A DNA stretch of 64,000 bases, from positions 186,001 to 250,000 of the forward strand of contig NZ_JABJVM010000004.1 of NCBI RefSeq assembly GCF_013820765.1. The letters are read 5' to 3'. The translations under genes were made by a program, and so were the position numbers. Every line of letters starts with the position of its first letter. Within the stretch, counting starts at the first letter, position 1. Source of the stretch: Paenilisteria rustica (lineage in GTDB: Bacteria; Bacillota; Bacilli; Lactobacillales; Listeriaceae). Below are positions 45,683 through 55,803 of the stretch, one piece after another. The notes under the pieces were generated by a model that saw only the letters and a list, made by a program, of their open reading frames with translations, searched no databases and was not told the DNA's origin.

Positions 45683-46160
45683 TGATAAAACCTCCTGCTT
45701 TTGTAGTTTAATCGATACTCGTCGCATTTTCTTCCATAATACTTACCGTTAGTATACATAAATACGCTTTCCTTATCCATCAAAATGCAACTTAAAATGT
45801 AAAACTACGTGAAAAAACTAACAATTCTTTTTTCCAAATAATACTTTCATTCATGGCCCCCTCCACTATAAATAAAAATCCACTGCGTTTGCTAAAAAAT
45901 TTATCAAACGGATACACATCCTAAAAACCCGCTAAATAACAATTGTAACCGATTTCAACTAGTTTCTACCTATTTCGCTCTAAAAAAAAGATACCTATTG
46001 GCTCCATCCTATGTTAGTATGAATATGTAGTAAATTTCTATCCTTGTTATGATTTTTTTCTGTATTATTTTTGTAAACATCCGCTCACTAGACATCAACG
46101 AAAAAGTGGGCCCTATTATACTGGGAAAAATCACACAAAAAAGATCGGGGGAATTAAAAA
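45683..46160. other. Intergenic region between the reductase and phosphate genes
   Basis: 478 nt, AT-rich, no credible ORF. A weak minus-strand promoter for the reductase (TTGATG, 17 bp, TATGTA) lies near 45745-45775. On the plus side TATTAT near 46115 and GGGGG before 46161 precede the DUF47 gene, but no Pho-box repeat or clear -35 was recognised. Confidence 0.5.
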
Positions 46161-46781
46161 ATGGCTTTTAAAAACAAAAAGGACCGTTTTGCTTCATTAT
46201 TACATGACATGGCAGTAAACCTACGTGAGGGCGCAAACTACTTCGCTTCTTACAACATCGAAACTGGGGAAGACTTACATACTTTTTCGGAGAAGATGAA
46301 GGAATATGAAACACACGGTGATTCACTGGTTCACAAAATGATTTTAGAACTAAATGATGCCTTCATCACGCCAATCGAGCGCGAAGACATGTTAGAGCTA
46401 ACAAACCGATTAGATGACGTAATGGACGGCTTTGAACAAATCGCCTTCACATTCGAAATCTGTCATATCAAACGATTTGACGACTACATGCAGAAATTCA
46501 TTGATGCGATTGAAGCAAGTACTGTTGAAATTGAAAAAGCAGTAGATCTCGTTTTTGATAAAAAATTAAAAGACGTACGCACATTAGCTATTAAAATAAA
46601 AAACTACGAATCGATTTGTGATGAAGTATATCGCGAGTCTCTAATTCAACTATTCCAAAATGAAGAAAACCCAATCCGCTTAATTCGGATGAAAGAAGTG
46701 TATGAGAATTTTGAAGAAATCGCAGACAGTTGTCAAAGTGTAGCCAATACGCTTGAATCAATTGTTATGAAAAACGCGTAA
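46161..46781 (+). CDS. DUF47 (PhoU-like) Pit accessory protein
   Basis: Protein of 206 aa, all-helical, with two PhoU-type three-helix halves (EKMKEYETHGDSLVHKMILELN and IKIKNYESICDEVYRESLIQLF are the paired ExxxD metal-binding helices). DUF47 proteins sit next to PiT permeases and regulate them. The gene is 12 nt before the permease gene, confirming the pairing. From memory this is lmo2248. Confidence 0.92.
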   Translation: MAFKNKKDRFASLLHDMAVNLREGANYFASYNIETGEDLHTFSEKMKEYETHGDSLVHKMILELNDAFITPIEREDMLELTNRLDDVMDGFEQIAFTFEICHIKRFDDYMQKFIDAIEASTVEIEKAVDLVFDKKLKDVRTLAIKIKNYESICDEVYRESLIQLFQNEENPIRLIRMKEVYENFEEIADSCQSVANTLESIVMKNA

Positions 46782-46793
46782 GGGGCCGGCTAA

Positions 46794-47795
46794 ATGGAAG
46801 GTATGTTATTTATAACGATTGTCATTGTTATTGCAGCACTAGCGTTTGACCTTATCAACGGATTTCATGACACAGCCAACGCGATTGCAACCAGTGTCTC
46901 AACAAAAGCATTAAAACCAAAACATGCAATTATACTTGCCGCAGTGATGAACTTTGTCGGCGCGATTTCCTTCACAGGGGTTGCCAAGACAATTACCAAA
47001 GACATTGTCGATCCATTCTCCTTACCACATGGCGACCTTGTTATTCTCGCAGCGCTCATATCAGCAATTACCTGGAACTTGGTCACTTGGTACTTCGGTA
47101 TTCCAAGTAGTTCCTCCCATGCCTTAATCGGTTCTATCGCTGGTGGTGCTATCGCCGCAGCAGGATTCGGCGCACTCGAATATAAAGGCTTCTTAACGAT
47201 TATCATTGGCCTTATCGTGTCTCCATTCCTAGCATTTGGTGTTGGTTTCCTAATCTATAGCCTATTTAAGGTATTCTTAAAGAACTTAAATCTTTCTACA
47301 ACAAACCGCCGTTTCCGCTACATTCAAGTCGGAACCGCGGCACTCCAATCTTACACACACGGTACCAACGACGCCCAAAAATCAATGGGTATCATCACAC
47401 TTGCTTTGATCGCAAACGGGTTCCAACATACCGATGACGTTCAACTGTGGGTACAAGTATCCTGTGCGATCGCGATGGCCGTTGGTACATCGATCGGTGG
47501 TTGGAAAATCATCAAAACAGTTGGCGGTAAAATCATGAAAATCAAACCAGTAAGTGGTGTAGCAGCAGATTTAAGTTCTGTATTCATCATTTTCGGCGCG
47601 ACATTCATTCATCTGCCAGTAAGTACAACACACGTAATCAGCTCATCCATCCTTGGTGTTGGAACAGCCCATCGTGTAAAAGGCGTTAAATGGGATACAG
47701 CACAACGCATGATTATCACTTGGATTATCACGTTGCCAATCTCAGCCGCACTTGCTGCAGCCGTTTATTATATACTACGTTTCTTCCTAGTATAA
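46794..47795 (+). CDS. pit: PiT-family inorganic phosphate permease
   Basis: Membrane protein of 333 aa with about ten helices. The PiT signature occurs twice: FDLINGFHDTANAIATSVSTKAL near the N-terminus and SYTHGTNDAQKSMGI in the second half. It imports phosphate with protons or as a metal-phosphate complex. AAGGGG precedes ATG 46794. It follows the DUF47 regulator and ends before a strong terminator. Confidence 0.94.
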   Translation: MEGMLFITIVIVIAALAFDLINGFHDTANAIATSVSTKALKPKHAIILAAVMNFVGAISFTGVAKTITKDIVDPFSLPHGDLVILAALISAITWNLVTWYFGIPSSSSHALIGSIAGGAIAAAGFGALEYKGFLTIIIGLIVSPFLAFGVGFLIYSLFKVFLKNLNLSTTNRRFRYIQVGTAALQSYTHGTNDAQKSMGIITLALIANGFQHTDDVQLWVQVSCAIAMAVGTSIGGWKIIKTVGGKIMKIKPVSGVAADLSSVFIIFGATFIHLPVSTTHVISSSILGVGTAHRVKGVKWDTAQRMIITWIITLPISAALAAAVYYILRFFLV

Positions 47796-47800
47796 TTTCA

Positions 47801-47836
47801 AAAACTCGTTTCTGGACAACAGAGACGAGTTTTTTA
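47801..47836 (+). terminator. Terminator of the DUF47-pit operon
   Basis: Stem AAAACTCGTTTCT / AGAGACGAGTTTT with a 7-nt loop and T-run. Confidence 0.88.
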
Positions 47837-47931
47837 TGTTTTCACTACTAAATAAAGGGAATAGGATTCTATAAGACCGTAAAAAGCGTTTACTTAAAAA
47901 TTGGATACTACGTCAGGAGATGAATAATATT

Positions 47932-48450
47932 ATGCCAAGCTTTCACTTCCAAAAACCACTAGTCCTAAGAAAAAGTAACCCCATCGAAGTAAAGAATGAA
48001 AACGAAGAAATCGTCGGAACCATTGAAAAAATTTCATCACGTATCTCTTTTCAAAATAATCACCCCTTGTACAGCTATTCCAACGATGAAACAAAGAAAG
48101 AACTTGCAACACTGACTATCGAAATTGGCTGGCTTGGGGAAGACGGGTCGTCCGTTGTATACCATAATACGCAGCCAAGTTTTGATATCTCACTCAAAGA
48201 AATTACCGGCAGTGACCACAGCCTTCATATTCGAGGGCTAAAGCAAGATCATCGTATCGATATTATCCAGCCTGAGGCAAAAGGCGCCATCAAAATATTA
48301 CTTGATCATACAGATATCTGCCATATCGCAGCTGATAAATCCTTATCCGGCAGCGCTGTAACCATTGAATATCAAGAAAATGAAATTCTGCCTCCCGCCT
48401 TCTTCCTACTATCTTTCTTCATTATTCGTCTGATAAAAGAGGAGTTCTAG
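47932..48450 (+). CDS. Tubby C-terminal-like (LURP/YxjI-type) protein
   Basis: Protein of 172 aa with the beta-rich pattern of bacterial Tubby_C_2 / YxjI proteins (LVLRKSNPIEVKNENEEIVGTIEK, then alternating strands) and a hydrophobic C-terminal helix (about 152-168, PPAFFLLSFFIIRLI) that may anchor it to the membrane. AGGAG touches the first ATG at 47920, so ATG 47932 is chosen although the spacing is then 12 nt. The function is not known. Confidence 0.72.
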   Translation: MPSFHFQKPLVLRKSNPIEVKNENEEIVGTIEKISSRISFQNNHPLYSYSNDETKKELATLTIEIGWLGEDGSSVVYHNTQPSFDISLKEITGSDHSLHIRGLKQDHRIDIIQPEAKGAIKILLDHTDICHIAADKSLSGSAVTIEYQENEILPPAFFLLSFFIIRLIKEEF

Positions 48451-48501
48451 AAAAAACGCCAATCCAATTAGCTAAACACTTATTGGATTGGCGTTTTTTC
48501 A
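48451..48501. terminator. Bidirectional terminator
   Basis: Stem AAAAAACGCCAATCCAAT / ATTGGATTGGCGTTTTTT with a 13-nt loop, between the Tubby-like gene and the convergent GH3 gene. Confidence 0.9.
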
Positions 48502-50211
48502 GTTTTGCGTCAAGAATTCCATCGAAACTGGCGAAATACCTTTGAACGCACTCTTGCCTTCTATTTTGTCAACAATCGCTTCTAACACTTCCGCAGTCGG
48601 GCTATACCCATTAATAATCGTCATCACATCTGGAAAATCATACTCATGATACGGATTAGCAACCGAAATCAACATTGTCGGAATCTCATGAATAAACCAA
48701 GGTGCATCAAAACCAGCTAGCGATTTAAATTCCACACGCAGGTTCGTCTGGTTCGACATCGTATCCTTCTTCACAAAATAAATAATAACATCATACTTAC
48801 TCGTAAACTCCGCGATGCTTTCCTTGACCGAATCCATCATCATTTTTATTTGAGAATGGTCGATAAAACTCACTTGATAACCTCGCGCACCTAGTAATTC
48901 CGCAAATGCTTCATGCGACTTCTGCTTACGCTTCTGGAATTTCAAGGCTAATTTCATAACTCCCGAAGCGCCTTGTTCCAAGATATCAAACACGTCTAGT
49001 TCATTTCCTAAAGAAATGATGCCAATTTTTAATTGCTTTTGAGGATTTAACGGCAACAGATTTTGCGTATCTTTGACTAAAGTTACACCTTCATCTGCCA
49101 CTTTTTTCGCAAATGCGTTGGAAGGAACGGAGGGTTCTTGCGCTATTTCATGATATCCTTGCAGACGCGCCTTCAATCCTAAAATACGTTGAAGCGCCTC
49201 GTTCAGTCTCTCTGGCGTTATAACTCCTTCATGATATCCAGCCAACATAAACTGATAATCCTCTGCCATATTTTTTGTAAAAAGGAACATATCATTTCCA
49301 GCGGCGATCGCTCTTGGCAGTAAATCTTGACGCTTGCCTTGTGAACCAAAACCAGCCATGAGAGAAGCATCCGTCATCACTAAGCCATTGAATCCCAGCT
49401 CACCACGCAACAAATCTTGAATTAGCACCGGATTTAAGCTACCAGGAATATCCTTTAGCGTAGCATCTTTCCTATCATTAAAATAACTCGGCAACGAAAT
49501 ATGACCAACCATCACGCCCGTCGCCCCATTCTCGATATTCTCCTGATACACCTTGCCAAAACTCGTCATCCAATCCGGGAACGCAAGGCTATTCACACTT
49601 TTCACTACATGATGATCGCGTCCATCAACCCCGTCCCCCGGAAAATGCTTGATCGTCACCGCACCGCCAACTTCCTGCGCACCCTTCACATACGCCTGCC
49701 CCATCTGTGAAACAAGGTCCGGATCATCGCCAAATGAACGCATATTCGTAATCGGATTTTCCCAGTTGAAGTTAATATCAATAATTGGCGCAAATGCCAT
49801 ATTTCCACCCGCCACACGCGCTTCACCCATGCAAAATTTTCCGAATTGATAGGCGTTATCCACGTCTCCCGTCGCTGCAATCAACATTTCATGCCCAATA
49901 TTCGTATTCTCCTCAATCAGCCCATTCGAACCAGTTTCCAAGTTCGCCGCTAAAAAAGGAGCAATTTCCGAGTTCTCTTTCAAATACGCGCTAACTTTTC
50001 TCACATCGCGCTCCTTCAAAGGTCGTAGCATCACCCCACCCGCTTTAAAAGCCGTAACTTCCTGCAACGTCTTGTCCTTCGCATCACCCGCCGCAATGAT
50101 AAAAAGTTGGCTTATCTTCTCCTCCAAACTCATCTTCGCGATACTGTTCTCCACCCACTGCAACTGACTCTCATTCAGATAAAATGGTTTTTTCGTCAAA
50201 TCCACCGTCAT
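48499..50211 (-). CDS. GH3 glycosidase, NagZ-like
   Basis: Protein of 570 aa. The N-terminal TIM barrel (about 15-345) has KHFPGDGVDGRDHH, the histidine/aspartate acid-base loop of NagZ-type beta-N-acetylhexosaminidases, and GLVMTDASLMAGF with the nucleophile aspartate. A second alpha/beta domain (about 370-565) follows, as in two-domain Firmicute enzymes. No signal peptide is visible, so it is likely cytoplasmic. It overlaps the symporter gene by 4 nt, pointing to hydrolysis of an imported glycoside. Confidence 0.88.
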   Translation of the reverse strand: MTVDLTKKPFYLNESQLQWVENSIAKMSLEEKISQLFIIAAGDAKDKTLQEVTAFKAGGVMLRPLKERDVRKVSAYLKENSEIAPFLAANLETGSNGLIEENTNIGHEMLIAATGDVDNAYQFGKFCMGEARVAGGNMAFAPIIDINFNWENPITNMRSFGDDPDLVSQMGQAYVKGAQEVGGAVTIKHFPGDGVDGRDHHVVKSVNSLAFPDWMTSFGKVYQENIENGATGVMVGHISLPSYFNDRKDATLKDIPGSLNPVLIQDLLRGELGFNGLVMTDASLMAGFGSQGKRQDLLPRAIAAGNDMFLFTKNMAEDYQFMLAGYHEGVITPERLNEALQRILGLKARLQGYHEIAQEPSVPSNAFAKKVADEGVTLVKDTQNLLPLNPQKQLKIGIISLGNELDVFDILEQGASGVMKLALKFQKRKQKSHEAFAELLGARGYQVSFIDHSQIKMMMDSVKESIAEFTSKYDVIIYFVKKDTMSNQTNLRVEFKSLAGFDAPWFIHEIPTMLISVANPYHEYDFPDVMTIINGYSPTAEVLEAIVDKIEGKSAFKGISPVSMEFLTQN

Positions 50212-51566
50212 ACTTGCTTCACTCCTTTTCTAGCATCCAAATCAACCATCATTTGCGGATACAATTTATCGACTTTGTTAAACGACAGTACAATCGCCAC
50301 AATCAGACAAATCGCGCCTGGAATCCATAAATTAATCCAAACAATCATCGATGTTACCGCTTCAGGTTGCACACTTAGCGTCCCATTATAATGCACCAAA
50401 GCAAGCATCCATCCAACTAACGCTGCTCCAACGCCACCACCAATTTTTGTGCCCACGCTCGCGGCTGAATACGTCAAGCCCTCAATCCGTTTCTGCGTTT
50501 TCCACTCCCCGTATTCAATCGTATCCGCAATCATCGCGAAGAATCCAGCCGTCCCAATCCCTAAAAAGGCACCATTCAACACTAAGAAACCATAAAATAA
50601 TCCCAAATCATTCGGCGAACGGAAGATAAAATAAAACACAATCGTCGCCACAAACATAATCAAATTCGCATACACCGTTGTCTTTATTTTACCGAATCTT
50701 CGGAATAAGGCCGTCGCTACACCCATCCCAACCAACATTCCCGGCATCATCATCACATTTAAAATCGCAACAAGACCCTCATCTCCGAAATAATATTTTG
50801 CCATGTAAATATTCGACGTCATTTTCAAGCCCGAAAAAGTAAATACGAGAATGCCAACAAGCAGCATAATCAGCCAGGGTTGGTTTTTCATCAAGGCCGC
50901 GAACCCCTCTTTAAACGGCGTCACCTTGTCCTCTCGCGTCAAACCAACATGTTCCGTGGTTCCCCTAAATGTAATCAAAAGTCCGCCCGCTGCAACTAAT
51001 CCAATAATTAAGAAAGTCCATGTATAGCCGACACTCCCAATCAACATTGGTGCCATAATCCCAACAAGCATCGAACCCACGAGCGCACCAATTCCCCGAA
51101 AAACGCCCAACGATCCCCGTTCCACCTGATCATCCGTCATCTTCACCGACAAAACACCATACGGGATATTAATCGCCGTATAAATCACCATCGTCACATT
51201 GTACGATACAAATGCAAAAATAATATCCGCCATACCATTCGTCCCCGGCGTCCAAAACGTAATCATCGCCGAAAAAGCAAATGGAACCGCTAACCATAAC
51301 AAATAGGGGCGCGCCTTACCATATTTCGAATTTGTTTTATCCACCAAATTTCCAAATACCACATCAATAACACCATCAAAAATCCGTGAGATTAGCAAAA
51401 TCGTGCCCGCAATCGCCGCACTAATTCCCGCATAATCCGTCCAATAAAATAAGATAAAGATCGATATCCCTTGATACACCAGGTTTGACGCAAAATCACC
51501 CATACCATAGGACAACTTCTCTTTCATCGTTAATTTTTGTCGCTTTATCATTTCCCCCACGTACAT
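50208..51566 (-). CDS. GPH-family sugar:cation symporter
   Basis: Protein of 452 aa with 12 hydrophobic segments and the GPH pattern (LSYGMGDFASNLVYQG, ISRIFDGVIDVVFGNLVDKT, KYGKARPYLLW). Family members import beta-glucosides, xylosides, melibiose or lactose. The coupled GH3 gene and the AraC gene upstream suggest a beta-linked N-acetylhexosamine disaccharide or a beta-glucoside; the substrate is inference. A cre site and promoter precede it. GGGGG precedes ATG 51566. Confidence 0.9.
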   Translation of the reverse strand: MYVGEMIKRQKLTMKEKLSYGMGDFASNLVYQGISIFILFYWTDYAGISAAIAGTILLISRIFDGVIDVVFGNLVDKTNSKYGKARPYLLWLAVPFAFSAMITFWTPGTNGMADIIFAFVSYNVTMVIYTAINIPYGVLSVKMTDDQVERGSLGVFRGIGALVGSMLVGIMAPMLIGSVGYTWTFLIIGLVAAGGLLITFRGTTEHVGLTREDKVTPFKEGFAALMKNQPWLIMLLVGILVFTFSGLKMTSNIYMAKYYFGDEGLVAILNVMMMPGMLVGMGVATALFRRFGKIKTTVYANLIMFVATIVFYFIFRSPNDLGLFYGFLVLNGAFLGIGTAGFFAMIADTIEYGEWKTQKRIEGLTYSAASVGTKIGGGVGAALVGWMLALVHYNGTLSVQPEAVTSMIVWINLWIPGAICLIVAIVLSFNKVDKLYPQMMVDLDARKGVKQV

Positions 51567-51588
51567 ACTAAAAACCCCCTCGCTTTTT

Positions 51589-51602
51589 AGAAACCGCTTT
51601 CA
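51589..51602 (-). promoter_or_regulatory. CcpA cre site
   Basis: Minus-strand TGAAAGCGGTTTCT matches the cre consensus TGWAANCGNTNWCA except the last base. It is just downstream of the symporter -10 box. Confidence 0.7.
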
Positions 51603-51608
51603 AACACT

Positions 51609-51637
51609 ATGTTACCCGTGTCCGAATAAAAGAACAA
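51609..51637 (-). promoter_or_regulatory. Promoter of the symporter-GH3 operon
   Basis: Minus-strand -35 TTGTTC (51637-51632), 17-bp spacer, -10 TAACAT (51614-51609). The weak boxes fit a promoter that needs an activator such as the linked AraC protein. Confidence 0.6.
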
Positions 51638-51678
51638 TGTCATTATACGGCGATAAAAGCGAGAGGAGTATCAAATTC

Positions 51679-52764
51679 CTATCGATGTTTTTTACGATAT
51701 TCGTTCGGCGTCATCTCATATTTCGCATGAAACAACTGATAAAAAAACTGCAAATTATTATATCCGACTTCACTAGCCACCTTATTAATGGGTAAACCCG
51801 TTCCCGTCAGCAATTTCGCAGCCTTATCCAGACGAATAAATTGCAAAAACTGCGAATACGTCATACCCGTGATTTCCTTAATCAGCTTACTAAAATAATC
51901 CGCCGAATAGTTAAACTTCCTAACTAGATCCTGTAGCTTAATGTCCCGATAATTCACTTCAATATACTTCTCAATTTCATGATATAACAACTGACGATAC
52001 CCTTTTTGCTCCGATTTAACAAAATGATAGTCACACTCCATCGTCAATGCATTCAAAAGCCGCGAAAGAAGTCCCTTCATAATCAGAATATAACCAAAAT
52101 CCTTCACCGAAATTTCCTCAAACATCTGCAAAAGCACATTTTCCATTTTACGCTTATTCGTATGTGGCGTGAATTTCATATACTCACTTCGAACCTTCTC
52201 CTCAATCAACGCCATTTTCAAAAATTTTACCATGCTAATTTCATTCACATTACTAATTACCGTCTCATCCAACATCTGTTGCGAAATTCCCAGAAAAATC
52301 ACCTTGCAATCCTTATTCTGAATATAATCCGCATGAAGCGTATTACAATCTAGCATCAACACCTCGCCCGGATAAAGCGTCACATCCTTCTTTTGCACCC
52401 GTAACTTGAACATCCCCTCCACGACAAAACACAATTCTATATGCCGGTTCTTATGCATTGGCGTGATAAACTCTGTCCTAGCAGGCGCTCCCTCCTCATA
52501 TTCAATCCCCGCATAGCCTTCAAAATCCGCTAAATCCGCGCGAAACGACTCCTCCACTTTTTCAAGAAAACTCATTTTCGAATCAAATACTAGATTTTCA
52601 ACCGACCATCGCGTCAAATAAAGCTCATCATCAAATGACAATTCCCCACCTTGCGTCAAATGCATCGTCGTTGGCATCTGCATCTTTTTCAAATCCTCCA
52701 CGCCAAGCGCATGAGGCCGTACATCCAATCTATCCAAAAATACATCCTTAAGCGCCATATCCAT
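51679..52764 (-). CDS. AraC-family regulator of the symporter-GH3 operon
   Basis: Protein of 361 aa: a cupin sensor (about 95-185, with ELCFVVEGMFKLRV and LYPGEVLMLDCNTLH) and a C-terminal AraC double HTH (about 260-360, LQDLVRKFNYSADYFSKLIKEITG and VGYNNLQFFYQLFHAKYEMTPNEYRK). GGAAGGAAAG precedes ATG 52764. It is transcribed in the same direction as the symporter-GH3 pair, whose own promoter and cre lie between. Likely activator of that pair. Confidence 0.88.
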   Translation of the reverse strand: MDMALKDVFLDRLDVRPHALGVEDLKKMQMPTTMHLTQGGELSFDDELYLTRWSVENLVFDSKMSFLEKVEESFRADLADFEGYAGIEYEEGAPARTEFITPMHKNRHIELCFVVEGMFKLRVQKKDVTLYPGEVLMLDCNTLHADYIQNKDCKVIFLGISQQMLDETVISNVNEISMVKFLKMALIEEKVRSEYMKFTPHTNKRKMENVLLQMFEEISVKDFGYILIMKGLLSRLLNALTMECDYHFVKSEQKGYRQLLYHEIEKYIEVNYRDIKLQDLVRKFNYSADYFSKLIKEITGMTYSQFLQFIRLDKAAKLLTGTGLPINKVASEVGYNNLQFFYQLFHAKYEMTPNEYRKKHR

Positions 52765-52837
52765 CTTTCCTTCCTAAAACGCACAAAAGAAACAGATCCA
52801 TAAACGAAATCTGCCCCCCCTCGAGCGCTATCTTCTA

Positions 52838-53284
52838 TTAATATTCCTCGTCCATTTCCCCGTCCAAACTTCCTAACATCTTCGCCAAAATCGCGTCCGC
52901 ATGCTTCGACTGCACGTTCGGATCATTATACACCTGAATAAAGCCATCAATCCCAACATTCGCAAACTCAATCTCCTGCTCTGGTGAAAACAGCGCGCCA
53001 AGACCACCTTCGAGCGCCTGAAAAAGTGCATCCAAATGATGTAGTGGTCTAATATCCTGCTCCTCTTCCATCCGCTGCTCAAACACCTTAAACTCGCCCT
53101 GAATCAATCGGTTCACAAGACGCCGATCCTCCCTGCGTAGCATCGGCTCGCCACTTTCCGCATCATAGGCCGCTTTATCCTTAGCCACAAAAAACTCCAA
53201 ACACAAAAGCGTCCCATCAAATACCCCTCTAGAATCATTCGGAAATTCAACTTCCTGCATAACAAGTTCAAATTCTTTCTCCAT
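52838..53284 (-). CDS. Uncharacterised acidic protein
   Basis: Protein of 148 aa, rich in Glu and Asp, without membrane segments or a recognised motif (features: FDGTLLCLEFFVAKDKAAYD and EIEFANVGIDGFIQVYND). AGGTGGGG precedes ATG 53284 at good spacing, which supports expression. The C-terminus is very acidic (GSLDGEMDEEY). It lies 73 nt before the AraC gene. I do not recognise the family. Confidence 0.65.
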   Translation of the reverse strand: MEKEFELVMQEVEFPNDSRGVFDGTLLCLEFFVAKDKAAYDAESGEPMLRREDRRLVNRLIQGEFKVFEQRMEEEQDIRPLHHLDALFQALEGGLGALFSPEQEIEFANVGIDGFIQVYNDPNVQSKHADAILAKMLGSLDGEMDEEY

Positions 53285-53421
53285 TTTCGAACCCCACCTT
53301 TTTATTTATTTTCCAATCCACGGTATAATATCCTTACCCACAATATAACACGACAGCAACAACCTAGCCAAACGAAAAACCACATTCTCCATCCTTTCTA
53401 TAATTTTTATTAAAAACACTA

Positions 53422-53450
53422 TTGCATAATTACTCAAAAACATGTATTAT
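53422..53450 (+). promoter_or_regulatory. Promoter of arpJ-like operon
   Basis: -35 TTGCAT (53422-53427), 17-bp spacer, -10 TATTAT (53445-53450). The leader to 53554 is about 97 nt and AT-rich. Confidence 0.65.
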
Positions 53451-53553
53451 TATATTTATCGAAAGAAGTTATAAATTCTATGTTCATCTTCAATAGTTAT
53501 TCATGAAAATGCATAAACTACCGAGATGATATACATTATAAAGGAGTGTACTC

Positions 53554-55020
53554 ATGACTAAAGGGACGTTTTATCTCAAGTTAACCGCTATATTTTTTAT
53601 ACTAATGATGGTATTTGCTAGCTTTTCTCCCGTTTCAGCAGCGGAAAAAGACACGTCACTATCGGATGTTCAGAAAAGTGGCAGGCTTGTTGTCGGCCTA
53701 TCCGCCGATTATCCGCCATATGAATTTCACAAAACAGTCAAAGGAAAAGATACAATTGTCGGTTTCGATATTAGTATCGCTAAAAAAATCGCCAAAGATA
53801 TGGGTGTTACGCTAGATATTAAAGAAATGGATTTTGACAGCCTACTCCCAGCTTTAAAAACAAACAAAATCGACATGATTATTTCCGGCATGTCACCCAC
53901 ACCTGAACGTCTAAAAGAAGTCGATTTCTCCGATCCATACATGACTGTACAACAAAAAGTTGTGATTCGGAAAACAGACAAAGATAAATTCAAAACAACA
54001 AATGATTTCGCAGGTGCCACAGTCGGCGCCCAAAAACAAACGACACAAGAAGCACTCGCGCAAGACGAACTAACAGGCGCAAAAGTGAAGTCGCTATCTA
54101 AAGTGACCACATTAATGCTTGAATTACAGCAGAAAAAACTGGATGCCGTTGTACTCGAAGGCCCCGTTGCTGATGCATACATTTCACAATATGATGACCT
54201 GATGATTTCCGACGTACAATTTGTCAATGGAACGAAACAAACCGCCATTGCAATGAACAAAGGAACGACATCATTACAAAAGAGCGTCAATACCTCCCTT
54301 CAAGAAATCAAGGACAAGAATTTACTAAAAGAGTACAAAGAAGAAGCCAATAAAGCGATGTTTAAAGATGGTAATTTCTTCACGCAATACGGTTCTTACT
54401 ATGTTAAAGGTGCACTTTATACGATTGGAATTGCTGCTGTCGGCGTCCTTTTCGGTTCTATCCTTGGTGCCCTGCTCGCTCTCATGAAACTAGCTAAAAC
54501 AAGATGGTTACGTTGGCCAGCAAATTGTTATATCGAATTTGTACGTGGAACACCATTACTCGTTCAAATTTTCCTTGTTTATTTTGGGACAACTGCCGTG
54601 TTCGGAGGACTTAACCTGCCAGCGATTGTTGCCGGTTGTATCGCCCTATCACTGAATAGTGCTGCTTATGTCGCGGAAATCATTCGTGCTGGAATTATGG
54701 CCGTTGATAAAGGACAAGAAGAGGCCGCACGTAGCCTTGGTATGACGAAAGTCGCTAGCATGCGCTATATCATTTTGCCACAAGCGATTAAAAACATTTT
54801 ACCAGCGCTCGGCAATGAATTTATTACCGTTATTAAAGAATCGTCTATCGTGTCCATTATCGGTATTACCGAGTTGATGTTTATGTCCGGAGTCGTTGCA
54901 GGAGCTAGCTTCAACGCCGTGCTTCCATACGCAGTCGCAGCCGTGATTTACTTCATCCTAACGTTTGGTCTATCCAGACTTCTAGGCGTTGCTGAAAGGA
55001 GAATGAGAACAAGTGATTAA
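53554..55020 (+). CDS. arpJ: Amino-acid ABC transporter: substrate-binding protein fused to permease (ArpJ-like)
   Basis: Protein of 488 aa. A signal peptide (about 1-30) leads to a periplasmic-type binding domain (about 40-270, SBP_bac_3: [29 protein letters not shown]), followed by a permease half (about 290-480) with the EAA loop [22 protein letters not shown]. Such fusions are known for glutamine, arginine or cystine importers. It overlaps the ATPase gene by 8 nt. From memory ArpJ (lmo2250) is the L. monocytogenes match. Confidence 0.9.
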   Translation: MTKGTFYLKLTAIFFILMMVFASFSPVSAAEKDTSLSDVQKSGRLVVGLSADYPPYEFHKTVKGKDTIVGFDISIAKKIAKDMGVTLDIKEMDFDSLLPALKTNKIDMIISGMSPTPERLKEVDFSDPYMTVQQKVVIRKTDKDKFKTTNDFAGATVGAQKQTTQEALAQDELTGAKVKSLSKVTTLMLELQQKKLDAVVLEGPVADAYISQYDDLMISDVQFVNGTKQTAIAMNKGTTSLQKSVNTSLQEIKDKNLLKEYKEEANKAMFKDGNFFTQYGSYYVKGALYTIGIAAVGVLFGSILGALLALMKLAKTRWLRWPANCYIEFVRGTPLLVQIFLVYFGTTAVFGGLNLPAIVAGCIALSLNSAAYVAEIIRAGIMAVDKGQEEAARSLGMTKVASMRYIILPQAIKNILPALGNEFITVIKESSIVSIIGITELMFMSGVVAGASFNAVLPYAVAAVIYFILTFGLSRLLGVAERRMRTSD

Positions 55021-55735
55021 AGTAACCAAACTACAAAAGCATTTTGATAAATTAGAAGTTTTAAAAGGAATTGATATAGAAGTAGCGCAAGGCGAGGTGG
55101 TCGTTGTTATCGGCCCCTCAGGATCTGGAAAAAGTACCTTCCTGCGCTGCTTAAACTTACTCGAGCAACCAACTGGCGGCGTCATCGAATTCGAAGGTAC
55201 CAACCTCACGGACAAAGACGTCAACATCAATGATTTGCGTCAACGGATGGGCATGGTTTTCCAAAGCTTCAACCTATTTCCACATAAAACTGTACTCGAT
55301 AATCTGACTCTGGCACCGCTAAAAGTGAAAGGTGAATCTGCTGAGACCGCGAAAAAACATGCCTTGTCCTTGCTTGATAAAGTCGGGCTTGCTGATAAAG
55401 CAAACAGCTACCCATCGTCCCTATCTGGCGGACAAAAACAACGGGTTGCCATCGCGCGCGCCTTGGCAATGAATCCCGACGTAATGCTTTTTGACGAACC
55501 GACATCCGCGCTCGATCCAGAAATGGTCGGCGAAGTACTTCAAGTTATGAAAAGTCTCGCTAAAGAAGGCATGACGATGGTCGTTGTCACTCACGAAATG
55601 GGCTTTGCCAAAGAAGTAGCCGATCGCGTTATCTTCATGGACGGCGGTTATATCCAAGAACAAGGCACACCAGAACAAATTTTCACAAGTCCACAAAATG
55701 AAAGAACACAAAGTTTCCTAGGAAAAGTGTTATAA
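55013..55735 (+). CDS. Amino-acid ABC transporter ATPase
   Basis: Protein of 240 aa of the polar amino-acid ATPase type (GlnQ/HisP-like). Walker [11 protein letters not shown]-loop [13 protein letters not shown], signature LSGGQKQR, Walker [15 protein letters not shown] and H-loop VVTHEMG are intact. It is coupled by overlap to the ArpJ-like gene, giving a complete importer. The start GTG at 55013 lies within the preceding gene. Confidence 0.95.
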   Translation: MIKVTKLQKHFDKLEVLKGIDIEVAQGEVVVVIGPSGSGKSTFLRCLNLLEQPTGGVIEFEGTNLTDKDVNINDLRQRMGMVFQSFNLFPHKTVLDNLTLAPLKVKGESAETAKKHALSLLDKVGLADKANSYPSSLSGGQKQRVAIARALAMNPDVMLFDEPTSALDPEMVGEVLQVMKSLAKEGMTMVVVTHEMGFAKEVADRVIFMDGGYIQEQGTPEQIFTSPQNERTQSFLGKVL

Positions 55736-55741
55736 TAAATA

Positions 55742-55783
55742 AAAAAGTGGAATGCAAACTCAAGCTGCATTCCACTTTTATCT
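55742..55783 (+). terminator. Terminator of the importer operon
   Basis: Stem AAAAAGTGGAATGCA / TGCATTCCACTTTTA with a 9-nt loop. Confidence 0.85.
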
Positions 55784-55803
55784 ACATATGGAGGTTTTTT
55801 AAA

